Shown here in pieces: positions 13,001-23,985 of a stretch of DNA of 64,000 bases. The position numbers were made by a program, and so were the translations under genes. Under the pieces are notes generated by a model. That model was not told the origin of the DNA. It saw nothing but the letters and a program-made list of their open reading frames with translations, and made no database searches. Position 1 is the first letter of the stretch. Each line of letters begins with the position of its first letter. Source of the DNA: Distichodus sexfasciatus (Eukaryota > Chordata > Actinopteri > Characiformes > Distichodontidae); the NCBI GenBank assembly GCA_032718565.1, contig JAVGVS010000481.1, positions 154,655-218,654 on the forward strand. Reading direction: 5' to 3'.

Positions 13001-13492
13001 CCTGGTTCGGGAGGTTGGCGAAGCCGACGTAGCCGGGAGTCTCCGGGTTGGTGAACTGGCCTTGCTAAATAACCACCAAACAATGCGAACAAAAAGTGAG
13101 TGATTATCTCCCATTGCCACAACCAAATGTGAGCTCTGCACCCCGAGAGCACTACTTGGGGGGGCGGTACCTTGCTCACGAGTACCTCAGTGGTACCTTT
13201 ATCGGTCTGAGATTTGACCCTGCGCTCGCAAGACCAACTACCCAACAGTTACACTCGACCGATTATCAAGAGCGATATGTAATTTTTAAAGCGATATGTC
13301 GATAATCATGTCGTGTGAAAGAGTGTGAAACTGACAGTGTGCGTCTAATTCCGAGAGAGCTGCCTTCAGTCCGGAAACGTTCACACACCTGACATGGCGG
13401 AAATGAAAGTGGAGAAAATATTGTGTGTTCGTGTGTGTGTGTGTGTGTGTGTGTGTTAAAGCACGTACCTTGAGTTTATCTGCCTGAGACAT
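7034..13492 (-). CDS. septin2: Septin 2, complete coding region
   Basis: Eleven coding exons in transcript order: 13492-13469 (ATG 13490-13492, MSQADKLK), 13064-12950, 11781-11695, 11572-11449, 10323-10189, 9551-9434, 8983-8882, 8700-8555, 8392-8309, 7343-7283, 7111-7034 (TGA). They sum to 1074 bp, 357 aa plus stop, against 361 aa for human SEPT2. Seen: N-terminal [21 protein letters not shown]-loop GESGLGKST, switch motif DTPGYGD, guanine-specificity AKAD, the septin-unique region around [20 protein letters not shown], and a C-terminal coiled coil [15 protein letters not shown]. Septin 2 is a GTP-binding cytoskeletal subunit that polymerises with septins 6 and 7 (and 9) and acts at the cleavage furrow, cilium base and cortex. 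The second exon start uses the acceptor at 13065-13066, giving KQGQF; the other nearby AGs either break the frame or drop residues. No lesion is seen. Confidence 0.97.
7514..7547. repeat. (CAG)n microsatellite in septin2 intron
   Basis: About ten CAG units sit in the intron between the exons at 7283-7343 and 8309-8392. It is not in coding sequence. The poly-Q or poly-A frames here are artefacts. (TG)n/(GAGT)n tracts continue to about 7800. Confidence 0.85.
7887..7950. mobile_element. hAT-like MITE fragment in septin2 intron
   Basis: It starts gggttgtaacgatacatcga, the terminus shared with copies near 46430, 48240 and 56100, followed by the cgataacgatt words typical of the family. No opposite end is obvious. 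Confidence 0.5.
9148..9403. mobile_element. Inverted-repeat MITE (GAATCGATTCACGATTC type) in septin2 intron
   Basis: The left arm contains aaaatcgattcacgattc. The right arm contains its inverted relative gaatcacgattcgattgggg. The arms are imperfect, about 60 bp each, around an AT-rich interior, as in small hAT-type MITEs. It ends about 30 bp from the exon at 9434-9551. Confidence 0.5.
9950..10185. mobile_element. Fish interspersed repeat fragment in septin2 intron
   Basis: The words gcctatcccgggaactta, gggaggaaacccacgcc and gagcgtgcaaactccgca belong to a very common teleost dispersed repeat. On the other strand they read like the head of the copy at 47756-47980 (tgtggagtttgcatgctctc). It ends within a few bases of the donor of the exon at 10189-10323. 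Confidence 0.65.
10590..10645. mobile_element. GGGCTGGGCGATAT-type MITE end
   Basis: The sequence gaggcgatatcgcccagcccta is the inverted terminus of a common teleost hAT-like MITE. A relative with catattgcccagccca lies at 36070-36100. Only one end is clear. Confidence 0.5.
11955..12065. mobile_element. MITE fragment (GGATGGACGATAATATCGG) in septin2 intron
   Basis: It opens agggatggacgataatatcg and closes tttatcgtatcgtggg, with ATCG-rich words like the other ATCG-type MITEs in the window. Confidence 0.4.
12225..12480. repeat. Dispersed repeat with TAGTGCACTA-like words in septin2 intron
   Basis: The words tactatgtggtagtatgcat, cactagatagtgcac and gtacactacatagggtgc are shared in kind with 17780-18380. 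They resemble a widespread teleost repeat built on 'actatgtagtgcactat' motifs. Confidence 0.45.
12788..12830. repeat. (CA)n microsatellite
   Basis: Interrupted ACAC run in the septin2 intron upstream of the exon at 11695-11781. Confidence 0.8.
13165..13263 (-). mobile_element. tRNA-derived SINE head fragment
   Basis: Copy of a family also at 18470, 55930 and 62299. On the plus strand it reads ttgctcacgagtacctcagt, then ggtacctttatcggtc, then a tract ending acagttacactcgac. Reversed, it gives a tRNA-like head with a B-box-like ggtcaaat. This copy is diverged. Confidence 0.5.
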
Positions 13493-13511
13493 GGTCAGCT
13501 GAGATCCGAAC
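13493..13511 (-). other. septin2: septin2 5'UTR part of the start exon
   Basis: On the minus strand a pyrimidine-AG acceptor (ggcttcag, AG complementing 13512-13513) precedes 19 nt of leader and then the ATG. A further 5' noncoding exon and the promoter should lie to the right (possibly the CpG-richer stretch near 14900-14950). I could not place them. Confidence 0.5.
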
Positions 13512-13639
13512 CTGAAGCCAAATCAAACACAACTCATCAGCAACATGAGCGAGAAAAGACGGGTTTTAGCTTTTACACAGCACACACCCACACTCACCAC
13601 AACCAGACAGCCAGACGAGAACAGGAAACACACACACAC

Positions 13640-13650
13640 AGAGGGAGGGG

Positions 13651-13681
<31 letters not shown>

Positions 13682-13854
13682 CGTAAGTAAAAGGCCAACA
13701 CAAGATTAAGAAAGATCCAGAGACAGAGAGACAAAAAGTGCCAGAGGTACACAGGAGAAGAAACAGAATGAGAGAGACAAGCACAGATGAAAAGGAGAGA
13801 CAGAGCAACACAGAGAATGAGACTAAAAAGGGACACAGACACACAGAGGCAGAA

Positions 13855-13888
<34 letters not shown>

Positions 13889-14093
13889 CAACACAGGAGA
13901 AAGGAAAGACAGAGAGAGAGAAATGAACGAAGAGAAAAGAGGCAAATACAAACGAAAGAGAGGCGGAGAACAAGAGAGCCAAGAGCAAACGACAGAGCGC
14001 GAGCATGAGAAAGCATGAAAAGAGGGAAAAGGAGAGCAGCCGTGCAAGGGTGAGGGAGTTCTTAAGAGGGCGCGCGTAAGAGCTAACAAGGGT

Positions 14094-14131
<38 letters not shown>

Positions 14132-14274
14132 CGCAAGAGAAAAAGAGAGAGCATAAGAACAAAAGAGCAAGAGTGAGAGAGAGAGTAGGGAGAGAGAGTG
14201 GAGAGCGAGGGAGAGAGGAAAGATCAGGAGCGCGAGACAGAGCGCAAGAGAGACAAAAAGTGACAGATGGAATG

Positions 14275-14316
<42 letters not shown>

Positions 14317-14328
14317 AGGAGAGAGAGT

Positions 14329-14376
<48 letters not shown>

Positions 14377-14490
14377 GGGGAAAGACAGAGACAGAGAGAG
14401 CGCAAGAGGATGAAGAGAACGCGAGAGAGACCAACATACAACTGAAAACGAATTATAGAAGGAGAAAGAAAGAGAAAAACAGACAGAGAG
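13640..14490. repeat. ~850-bp polypurine (GA)n-rich tract upstream of septin2
   Basis: The plus strand is overwhelmingly A and G, with long uninterrupted (GA)n runs near 13655-13682, 13858-13885, 14096-14130, 14278-14306 and 14338-14370. The 335-residue Leu/Ser open frame across it is a repeat translation. It begins about 130 bp upstream of the septin2 start exon, in its first intron or promoter region. Long mirror-symmetric purine tracts are known to be able to form triplex (H-DNA). Confidence 0.9.
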
Positions 14491-14496
14491 ATGGGT

Positions 14497-14668
14497 GTTG
14501 GCGGCCCAGTGGTGGGACACTCGCATTTGGACCAAGAGGTTAGGTCTGAATCTGACTCTCTGGCGTTACTCACACTGGGTCCCTGAGCAAGACCTTAACC
14601 CTTGTTGCCTCTCAAGTGGAAGTGCCTGAAATTAGAAATGTAAGAAACTGCTAAATGCTGTGACTGTA
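14497..14668 (+). mobile_element. tRNA-derived SINE, ~170 bp
   Basis: It begins ggcggcccagtggtgggaca, followed by a B-box-like ggtctgaatctgac, the diagnostic body gggtccctgagcaagacctt and a tail of the form gctaaatgctgtgactgtaa. The same body and tail occur at 18600-18790. Sequences of this form are abundant teleost SINEs. Confidence 0.7.
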
Positions 14669-15690
14669 AGAAACACAGATAAAGAGTAAGAGACACAAGT
14701 GAGAAACAAGCGAGAAAAGAGACGTAGCCAAAATGTAACAGAGACGCACGAAGTGATGCAGAGACTTCACAAACACCGTAACACCATTATCAGCCACCAT
14801 TCGCCCTTTTCTCTCATATAAACCCCACACCACACACCTGCACACATTCGCACAGCAACACCAACATTCTTTCATCACCGAAAATGCAATATCAACAGCA
14901 CTCCGCAGTCCTCACGCAACCGGATGCGCGCGTAACGGCCGAGCAAACTACAGCTAAAAACCAACTCCCACCGACACACAGAGTCGCCTTCAAAAACCCG
15001 ATTATTAATCAATGCCTGTGCATATTTACCATATTTATTTCCGATAAAGATGATCTAATTTATTAACGCGTTTAACACAAAAAACTGGTCCACGTGGAAG
15101 CTAGCTAGAGTTGTTTCAGCAGCTAAAACGCAGCTCATTTGACTGAATGGAAGGCAGCGTATGGAGCAGCAAAGATAAGCAAATAATGAAAAAAGCATTT
15201 GCATTAGTTTTAAACGCGATTTAGAATCAATCAAAGCTTTGCTATTTAGGTGTGGAGATTTGATGAGCATTTTAAGGTTTTTATGCCTGTTTTAACCTAC
15301 ACGCCTACTGGCTGATCGTTAAGCATCTTAAATCCATGATAACTCGCCTGAGAAAACTCTTCAGAAACACTACTACCGATATAAAAAACCACAACAAAAC
15401 AGAAGGGGCGACATTGCTGCCGGGTGAACTGGAAATCTGCACCGACCGAGGAGCTTTAACGACGCAAAAACGAGACGAACGGCGCAAATTCCTCAGATTC
15501 CGGAACTCTATGAGAATCTGGGACGCGTCCCAAACGGTTTCCTGCTCCCCAGATAGTGCAAAGCAGATGAAACAACACATAAGCGTACATCGATACACCG
15601 ATTCACTATTAACCAGCCCATCAGACCCTGCAAAACAACAGAATACCCAGTAACAGAAGATTATACAAGAATTTTTGCAGAGCGCTTAAT
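14669..15690. other. Non-repetitive intergenic stretch upstream of septin2
   Basis: No gene recognised. Around 14915-14950 there is a small CpG-richer patch (gatgcgcgcgtaacggccga), and 15320-15560 is of ordinary composition. One of these could hold a septin2 first exon or promoter, but nothing in the sequence decides it. Confidence 0.3.
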
Positions 15691-15699
15691 ATATGTGTG

Positions 15700-15873
<174 letters not shown>

Positions 15874-15954
15874 ATTGTTATTTCAAGCAACATAAGGTTA
15901 TATAAATAATAAAAATCTTTACACGCTTATTCTCTCCAGTATATACTGTATATA

Positions 15955-17539
15955 CAATAGCCTCCATACTATTGGCACCCTGGTTAAGATGTGTTCTTTA
16001 GCTTAATAATCTTAATTTTTTTTCTAAATGATATAGACCCTCACAATGAAAAAGAGGAAAAATCCAACTTTAATTCATATTTATTCAATGGGAAAAAATC
16101 CCACATTAAGAAATCATTCTTTTTTACATCAAATCATGTGTACACAATATGATGTTAATACTTTGTACAACCCCTTTTACAACAACAAAACAGCACCTAA
16201 TCTTCCTATAATAGCCCACAAGATGGGGAGAATACAGAAAGAGGGACTTTGAGCATTCTCTTGCACAATTCTAAATCATCCAGCTTGACTCCGGGTCCTC
16301 TCCTCTGCACTCCTTCAGCTCACTCCACAGGTTTTCAATGGGGGTTGGGGGTCTGGGGACGAGAGGCCAAGTGGGAGGAGCTGATTCTGTGTCTGGTGAA
16401 CTATTTCTGTGTAGATTTGGCCACACATGTTTAGGTCATTATCTGCTGAAAAGACCCAGTGACGACTCCATCTCTCAGCTTTTACAGAGGCCACCAGGAT
16501 ATTGATTTAAAATAACCTATATTTCAAAGCATCTATGATGCCATGCACTCTAACAAGTTCCCAGGGCCTTCAAAGAGAAACAGCCCACAGCATCACCGAT
16601 CCTCCCAAGATACTTTCAGTAAGTATGAGGTGCTTTTCTGCATACTCATTTTGTGTTCCGCCAGATCCACTTAGAGTGGTTTGTTGTCAAAAAAAGCTCT
16701 TGGTTCCTTGGTCTCATCTGACCAAAGCACACGGGTCCTGAAGCTAGCCCCAGTACCGCTTTTTAGCTAATCCTCTTTGCTTTTTATGGATTGTGGAGGA
16801 GAAAGGTTTTTCTGTGCATGCCTCCTAAAACAGCGCCTTGTTGGCATGTAGATAGCTTCTGATGTTTTTTTTGGAGACTTCAGGACCAAGATGCTACCTA
16901 TATTTGTTGCACTTAACAGTGAGCTCTGGATGAACTTTTACTTTCTTACCATCTCCCCACTGCGCGTGGTGGCAATAACCTTGGCGCCCTCGCCCAGGCT
17001 TGTTTACCACTGTTCCAGTTAGTTTAAAACCCTTAATGATTCCTGGATATGTAGATAAGGGCAGTGGAGGCAGTGGCTATTTTGCAGTTTTCATTGCTCG
17101 ATTCTAGAAGGTCGACACACATCTGCCTTTACTTTGAATGGTAGGCTCCTTTGTCTTTCCCACGTTGAAGAGCAGATAAGAGAAATGGCCTCTGTGTCAC
17201 GCCATATTTATACCCCAGGAAACAGGAAGTGATGAATTACTAATTAAATGTTCCTAGATACTCTTGATCAACTTCAGTAAACTACTGTAGAAATGACAGA
17301 AATATTTCACTACATTTATTTCTAAGTATTATTAGGGTTCCAATAATTGTAGAATAGGTGATTTCATGAAAAAAAAAAATATTTCTTAGTCAGATTTTTT
17401 TTTTTCCTTAAAATTCACTTGAGTTGAAGGTTATATTTTTCTTGCACATTCAGCGTGAGAGTATGTTTTCGCAATAAAAATTGAATTTATTTTTAAGGCT
17501 TTTAACCAAACTAGGGTGTTACAATTATGGAGGGCACTG
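15955..17539 (-). mobile_element. Tc1-like DNA transposon relic with decayed transposase
   Basis: The ends are inverted relatives: left tacaatagcctccatact, right agggtgttacaattatgg followed by agggcactg. TA duplicates flank both sides (15953-15954 and 17540-17541), giving a 1585-bp element, the usual Tc1 size. The transposase is read on the minus strand in broken frames. The family start MGKTKE appears as VGKTKE (GTG at 17161-17163), so the start codon is lost. The catalytic DNDPKH box appears as DNDLNM near 16410-16430. The C-terminal PIENLWSELKE is intact near 16310-16345. Frameshifts separate these pieces, so it is not autonomous. Confidence 0.9.
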
Positions 17540-17550
17540 TACATAAGTGC

Positions 17551-17586
17551 ATATATATATATATACATACATATACACACACACAC

Positions 17587-17678
<92 letters not shown>
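17551..17678. repeat. (TA)n microsatellite with short (CA) run
   Basis: Nearly pure TA immediately right of the Tc1-like element, after the sequence cataagtgc. Confidence 0.95.
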
Positions 17679-17779
17679 CAATTACTTTTAATTTTTGTTG
17701 TTTACGATTTCTTTAAACTGTTTTTTAACTTAAATGAAAAAGAAATGCAATAAGAAACTGTAAAACATCCTAAACGCTT

Positions 17780-18380
17780 TTCTGGTCCCTACATAGTGAA
17801 CAAATTGTGAGTTATTGTATCGCATTTATGTGCTAATATGCATCCAAACTGTTTCTTGTCCTTGAAGATAGTACCAAATGTGCATTAAACTCGTTAGTGC
17901 ACCACGAATGCATCCTAAACATTTTTTTTTCACTTTTACGTAGTGTGTTAATTGAGGCCCATGTTAGGCTCACTCTTTCACATAGTACTACCTGTTGCTA
18001 TGTATTAATACCACTGGCATGTACTGCCTGGGCATTAAAATATCTAGGTAGTGTGTCGCTTTCAGACTTTGATTCAAGTATGTAGTACCACATGAACTCA
18101 GTCCCTAGGTAGTATGCTGCATGTTTACTCCTCATAATGGTTGACTACAGTGGTTTGGTCTCTGAATTCCTCTCTCTATGTTGTGCACTATGTCTTTCCA
18201 CCTTATGCAGTGAATGGAAGATTCTCTATGTAGTGAATATAGTGAATAATTTCTGTCAGTGTACAACAAATGAGTTCGCTTCCTATGTAGTGTGCCACAT
18301 GTGCACTTTCTCACTAATGTGGCAGATTACATCCTATATAGTACAAGCCTTACATATTATTAACAGAGTGTCTTGTGTCA
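17780..18380. repeat. Dispersed repeat rich in 'CTATGTAGTG'-like words
   Basis: Words such as cctacatagtgaac, tacgtagtgtg, cctatgtagtgtgcc and ctaggtagtatgc recur about every 50-70 bp for 600 bp. This matches a teleost repeat type also seen at 12225-12480. The open frames here have no recognisable product. Confidence 0.55.
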
Positions 18381-18467
18381 CTTGACTTCCTAAAAAAATA
18401 AAATTAATATATGTGAATACCTAATGCTAGCACATATGCTATGTAATTTCATATATGTGAGCAGTGC

Positions 18468-18590
18468 TAGACATACCATGCTCATGAGTACCTCTGGTAC
18501 CTTTACCGTCCTGGGACTTGAACCGGCTGACCTTCGATCACAAGGCCAACCTCATAACCATTACACACCTCAAGTGCCCATTATAGTTTG
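18468..18590 (-). mobile_element. tRNA-derived SINE head (family of 62299)
   Basis: The plus strand reads catgctcatgagtacctctg, gtacctttaccgtcctgg, gacttgaaccggctgacc, ending aaccattacaca. Reversed, it is a tRNA-like promoter head with box B ggttcaagtcc. It is abutted head to head by the SINE at 18600. Confidence 0.65.
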
Positions 18591-18599
18591 TCACCATTT

Positions 18600-18795
18600 C
18601 CACTTCTGTGGTGGTGAAGCCATGAAACCCCTGGCCTCTGGACTAAAGAGGCCAGGTTCAACCACCCTCAAGCAGTACCATCATTGGGTCCCTGAGCAAG
18701 ACCCTTAACTCCAAGTTGCTACAGGAAGACTGTTCCTGAAATTAGGAAGTTTCTCTAAATAAGACTAAACGGGTAAATGTAACTGGTAAATGTAA
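18600..18795 (+). mobile_element. tRNA-derived SINE with 'GGGTCCCTGAGCAAGACCC' body
   Basis: It shares gggtccctgagcaagaccc and the poor tail gggtaaatgtaactggtaaatg with the copy at 14497-14668. The internal aggttcaacc is box-B-like. Confidence 0.65.
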
Positions 18796-21700
18796 TTGAA
18801 CTTATGTTCAAAAATAGTTCAAGATTCTCAGTGATTGGCATCATCAATCAAATCAAAGCACAACCAGATCTAGCACTGCCCACAAGGCCTCATCATGACT
18901 CTCCTATATGAGCTCTTGTATCTGTATAATCACCCAATTAGAATGTCAAACATTATTAATTTAAAATTGCACCAATTACATTTGATTCTGCTCCAGTTAG
19001 AGATCAGGATCGGTCCCGGAGCTCTCTAAAGAAGCTTTCATACTGCCGGGTCTGTTTACAGTCTAAATAATTTTTGCAAATATTTGCTCACTGTAGGGCC
19101 CATTTGGCTGCTGTAAAGCGCTTGTTATTTTGGCTATGAGTTTAGGATGTTGCAAAGTCTACATCTCTACAAAATTCATTCAAAACATATATAGATGATT
19201 CCAGTCGACGGTTTTCTCATTTCCTAGTGATGAGAGATCCTAGGGAAAAACATTTTCTCCCATGGCAGTGAGATGTTCAAAGATCAAGTGAAATGTTTCT
19301 GGCAGTCGAGGGATGAGAAATGCTCGTTTTGGCGAACGCCGGTGGATTTGTGCTTGAGTTGTAAGGTATTCATAAAAAGAGAGTGTGAAATTAAAGCCAG
19401 AAAACACGATTGCACATTTTTTATTGGTGTAACTAGTAAGTTGCTGGAACCGCAAAGAACAATTTTCCTTCTGTAAGACCTGCGCTTATACCTGCTTCTA
19501 ATTTCAACTCCTTCAAACCTGAATCCAAATCAGAAAATTCCAGAAAATGTATTGCTTATATATTTTGCAAGGCTTTCAATTTCTGGAGTATTTTACTGTG
19601 TTAAAAGAGTGTGTTTAGCAAGAAAAGGAGGATTTTATGCAGTAAGAGCCTTTATAAGCCTGTTGCACTCTTTTAGCCACAAGGTGGCAGAAACAGTATG
19701 TTGAATGAAGGCCTCAAATTTGCAGTTCATGGATTTTTGTCGTCTTATCTATTTCCATAATTTATGACTGAAATTAATGTAATGCTGATTTAATTTATGG
19801 TGATATTTCAAAAAATTGAAAGGTCTAGTGAATAAAAACAAATTCGCTGTCTTTATCTCTTTTTTTGTCTTTTTTATCTTTGAGATCTACAAATCAGCTA
19901 TAAGCCACCATAAAAATCGAATCAACAAACACGAATTTAATCTTGTAATTTAACATTAGTCATTATTCATTATTCACTCAATTTCCATAATTTATGGTGG
20001 AAATCAATATAATACTGTTGAAAAATTTCATTACCTTGGGAAATGCCTTGCGAAATGAGTTGAAGATGAAGGAGTATAAAATTCTGAGGGAAAAAGTCAG
20101 AATTTCCTAGATTAAAATCTAGAGAACATTTCGAGAAAAAAATCCTGGCCATTCTTCAACGTTGTAAAGTCATACATTGGAGAGAATATAAAGTTTAAAT
20201 GTTCGAGATTAAAGTCGTAATTACTGAGCAAAAAACCAAATAAATAAATACTTAGAGGAAAACAAATTTAAGTGAGAAAACTCTCATTAAAAATTCTCTA
20301 AACGTCATAAATTTGCAGGAACGTCAGAAAATATCCCTGTTTTTTTCTTCTAGATGGTAGCCACTTACCAGAGTTTTTTAATTTTACCACGTCAGAAATT
20401 ACCTTCCGATTTTTACCTCGACTTCGACGGTTCTAATTTTACCGCCTCCTCAAAGTCTACAGTAAAAGGCTATTGTCACAAATAATGTCAAAGATTGGTA
20501 ATTTCATATTTGTATTTGTTTTAAAGATGCACCGTTAAATGCATTGATCGATTTGCTCTATAAACCAGTTCCAGAGCCATCAATTATGTCAAATTATAGC
20601 AGAAACTGACCTGCCCGCGTTTATTTACTCCGAGCTGGATTAAAACCAGGGTTTAATTTAAAACACATTCCATATCCATCCATCTTGTCACGGCGCTGCG
20701 TAAACATTACTAGCACACGCCGTGAAAACTAAGCAAAATATTTATTAGTAACAATTTTGTTTTAAAGCTCCGAAAATCAAATTGAAAACACACGTTGGTC
20801 TGCAACAAATTACACAGCAATTACAGCTAAATGGAACAGCATCCAGAAAAACCCCACTGTTAGCTATATTTTTGATTGTATTCGGTATACCCGATTTTTT
20901 AACCTAAACTTGTCTTTGCTGCTTGAAACCACAGGAGACCTTTTACTTCAGAAGGCGCACACAGTGGTTATTATATTTAAAAATGTGCAGACCACGGAAA
21001 GAGAGCTGTAATAAAAAGTAAAATAATTATAATAACCATCACAGTTCATAAAATTCGAAATGACATTGTACAGTTACTGGTCATATAGACATGAATCACT
21101 GCTTAATCTTTAATGTCAGTGAAACGCAATCCTGAAGAAAAATAACTCATACTAAATAATGAAACATTCCCCCAGAGAGACGTTTACCTCCAGAGGCGTC
21201 TACAAGATTAGAGAGTGTAGATTTATGTGTTGCTCATATATTTTTTTGGCTGAAAACTTAAAAATGGTTGCTATCCGACAGCTACAAACTGATTTTTGGC
21301 AAAACAAATGGTGGTTAATTGTTAACACAATGGACTTTTTTTGTAAGGAAGTGCAGAAAAATATACTGTGAATCAAAAAAGAGACTTCTATATCTCTGGC
21401 CACAAATATTGAGCAAATTTCAGCATAATCTAAATATTGCACTTTAAAAACAAAATTTTTGCTGCAACTGTCAACCAGTTACAGGGGTACAGTGACTACC
21501 TCTTGAATCACAGTAAATCATACATTTCATTATTTTCAAGTCTGATTGAACACCATCATGCCAAATCACAAAAAGCAACCAAATGATCATTTTTCATTTT
21601 TATTTCTTAGCTCAACCAGACATTTAAATGAAATACTTTTCTTTTTTAATAAAATAGACTGCCAGTTCAATATGAATTAACATTGTCTCATCAGTATTTT

Positions 21701-21900
21701 TCGATCACTGCTCTATGGGACCTTGCTTTATCATTAAATCAATGTATTCAAGAAGATCGACGCTACCCTTAGGTAAATAAATATACATAACAAAATGATA
21801 TTAATATAAAGTAGTTAATCGATTTTTATAAATGATAAAAGCAACTTTTTACTCTTAAATAACTTGCCCAGTTCTGATTATTGCACATTGAAAAAAGGTC
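18796..21900. other. Intergenic, no gene recognised
   Basis: AT-rich, with short unconvincing frames only. There is a local duplication: tttccataatttatgactga at 19750 and tttccataatttatggtgga at 19982, about 231 bp apart. Between 20040 and 20310 occur 'gattaaagtcgtaa'-type words, shared with 22620-22890 and 24950-25110. Confidence 0.4.
20040..20320. repeat. 'AGATTAAAGTCGTAA' dispersed low-complexity family, copy 1
   Basis: Iterations like gagggaaaaagtcagaattt, ttgtaaagtcatac and gattaaagtcgtaatt. The same vocabulary reappears at 22615-22900 (gagattaaagtcgtacattt) and 24950-25110 (aaagtcataaatttgcgaga), and more weakly at 6480-6610. This type of repeat is common in fish DNA. Confidence 0.5.
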
Positions 21901-22142
21901 ATTACTGTAATTTTAAAAATATATATTCATGCAGGTTGTGCAGCTGGAGGATAAAGTGCAGGTCCTCTGTGTTAATGTAGGCCAGAAGCCGGGTCTGCTC
22001 CTCATTAGGGTCAATCTGTTTGCAATGAGGACAGTATATAAAGGAATCTCGTTATTAAGCTTTTATTTGCACACGGCGCTGCAGGTCAGCTGTGTTGCCG
22101 TGGCCAGAAATAATACTGCACTTCTGCTCCCTGAAGCTCTGG

Positions 22143-22335
22143 CTCACTCTCTAAAGTAAACCTCCGCTTGCTAATGAAGCCATTAGTCAGTGTGCTCGTT
22201 ATGTCCAAATAATTCAATATACTTTTGCTCATAAAGCTGCCCTCAAGGTCTGGAATTCCACAGCACTTACCTTTCATTTTCAGGACTTCCTTTTTTAGTA
22301 GTTTTCTCAAGAAATCCCGGTCTATATTTTAGAGA
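22143..22335. repeat. Duplicated noncoding segment, copy 1
   Basis: Colinear with 23006-23173: shared words aaacctc, gcttgctaa/gcctgctaa, cagtgtg, ataattcaatatactttt, ttctcaagaaatcccggtc/cctcaagaatccccggtcc, tatattttagag. The offset is about 863 bp. Both copies are diverged and not coding. Confidence 0.75.
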
Positions 22336-22555
22336 AACGTGTACAGGTGTTCTCCTGTTTCATAATTAATATTAACATTTTCATATTTACAGTATGTACA
22401 CTAGAGACTGTGAAATATTAAAACCCAGACAAAAATATATTAGAAATATTTGAAAACACATTAATCTGACTGGGTTGAGTATTTATAGTGTTTTATTACA
22501 AAACACAACATTACAAATAATTAAAACAAAACTAACTAAGTGGTATTAAGTATAT

Positions 22556-22556
<1 letters not shown>

Positions 22557-22614
<58 letters not shown>
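22557..22614. repeat. (AAT)n microsatellite
   Basis: About nineteen AAT units lie between the two copies of the duplicated segment. Confidence 0.95.
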
Positions 22615-22617
<3 letters not shown>

Positions 22618-22900
22618 AAGAAAGCTAGAAAATCTGAGATTAAAGTCGTACATTTACAAAAATAAAATTGCATATTCTCTGACATTGTAAAGACAGAAAT
22701 TTGCACGGAAAAAATCCAAATTTTGGGGTTAAAGTTGTAAAATTATGAGAGAAAATATACATATTCTCTAGCATTTTATCATCAACATTTATGGTGAAAA
22801 AAACTAAACATCATGACTTTACAATGTCAGAATGTTGTTTTTCTTGTAAATGTATAGCAACAATGTTAGAGAATATCCTATTTTTCATCGTAAATTTACA
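22615..22900. repeat. 'AGATTAAAGTCGTAC' dispersed family, copy 2
   Basis: The words ctgagattaaagtcgtacat and ggggttaaagttgtaaaatt alternate with cattctctgacattgtaaag. See 20040-20320. Confidence 0.5.
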
Positions 22901-23005
22901 ACTTTTAGCTGGGAAATTCTGGTCTTTGTCTCAACATTTATCCCGCCCCTCAGATCCATTTTTCCAATAAATGGCCCAAACGCACAAAATTACAAGATTA
23001 AATTT

Positions 23006-23173
23006 GCTCACTCACGTAAACCTCGGCCTGCTAAAGCAGCTATTATTCAGTGTGTTCTTTATTGTCGAGATAATTCAATATACTTTTGGCTCTGCTCTGA
23101 ATTCCACTGCACCTTACTCATCATGGACCTGGACTGCCTTTTTAATGTTTCCTCAAGAATCCCCGGTCCATAT
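23006..23173. repeat. Duplicated noncoding segment, copy 2
   Basis: Partner of 22143-22335. The open frames crossing it differ between the copies, which argues against coding function. Confidence 0.75.
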
Positions 23174-23634
23174 TTTAGAGCAATTTGGAGAAGCATTGAC
23201 CATAACATGCTGTGGACATTTTTACCTTCATACTGCACTAAAACGCCAGCAAGAATTTGCCAGCTGCCATTTATTCTCTCCTAACTGCCTCAGTGTGCCC
23301 CCATTGTAAGTTTAATCTTTAAATTAGTAAATGGAATTTGATTTTTCATTAATATATTTAATATCCTCTCAGCTTGTTCAGAAACAGAGCTGTGGGAAGG
23401 ACCAGGGTGGCTTACAGCACTTAAAAAGCTGGCTTTACAGACAGAGGGTTTATCTTGTTTTATTGGAACTTATTTGTTGGAAAGTTTAAATAATTTATAC
23501 ACCGCTGTGCACTTTCAGTTTGCACAGATAGGTAATGCAGTAACTTCAAAGTAATACAGATACGACTTTATGTAATAGCAGACTTTGTTTAGAGATTTCT
23601 TTACTTATTCCGGAGGTCCAGAACATCATGTCAT

Positions 23635-23811
23635 TACTGTCAATAAATGACTAAATGACTAAATAAATGACTAAATAAATAAACAATAAAATTAATAAAT
23701 GACTAAATAATTAAATAAATAGAAAAAAAACAAATAAATGACTAAATAAATAAAATAAATAAACAGAAAAACGAATAAATGACTAAATAAATGAATAAGT
23801 AGAAAGACAAA

Positions 23812-23846
<35 letters not shown>

Positions 23847-23985
23847 ACAGAAAGACAAACAAAAAACTAAATAACTAAAAATAAATAACTCAACAGAAAG
23901 ACAACTAAATAACTAAAAATAAATAACTACATAGAAAAACAAATTAATGATCAAATAACTAAATATAAATAAATAAATCCAAGTA
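23635..23985. repeat. AAATAAATGACT minisatellite
   Basis: Imperfect tandem of aaataaatgact and its relatives (agaaagacaaataaataa), including a run of ten or so aaat units at 23808-23845. Confidence 0.9.

Noticed and set aside
13566..14573. 335-residue Leu/Ser-rich open frame on the minus strand and Arg/Glu frames on the plus strand
   Set aside because: Direct translation of the (GA)n/(CT)n tract; no domain, no splice structure.
16255..17163. Functional transposase gene
   Set aside because: Start codon changed to GTG, catalytic box altered and several frameshifts; a relic.
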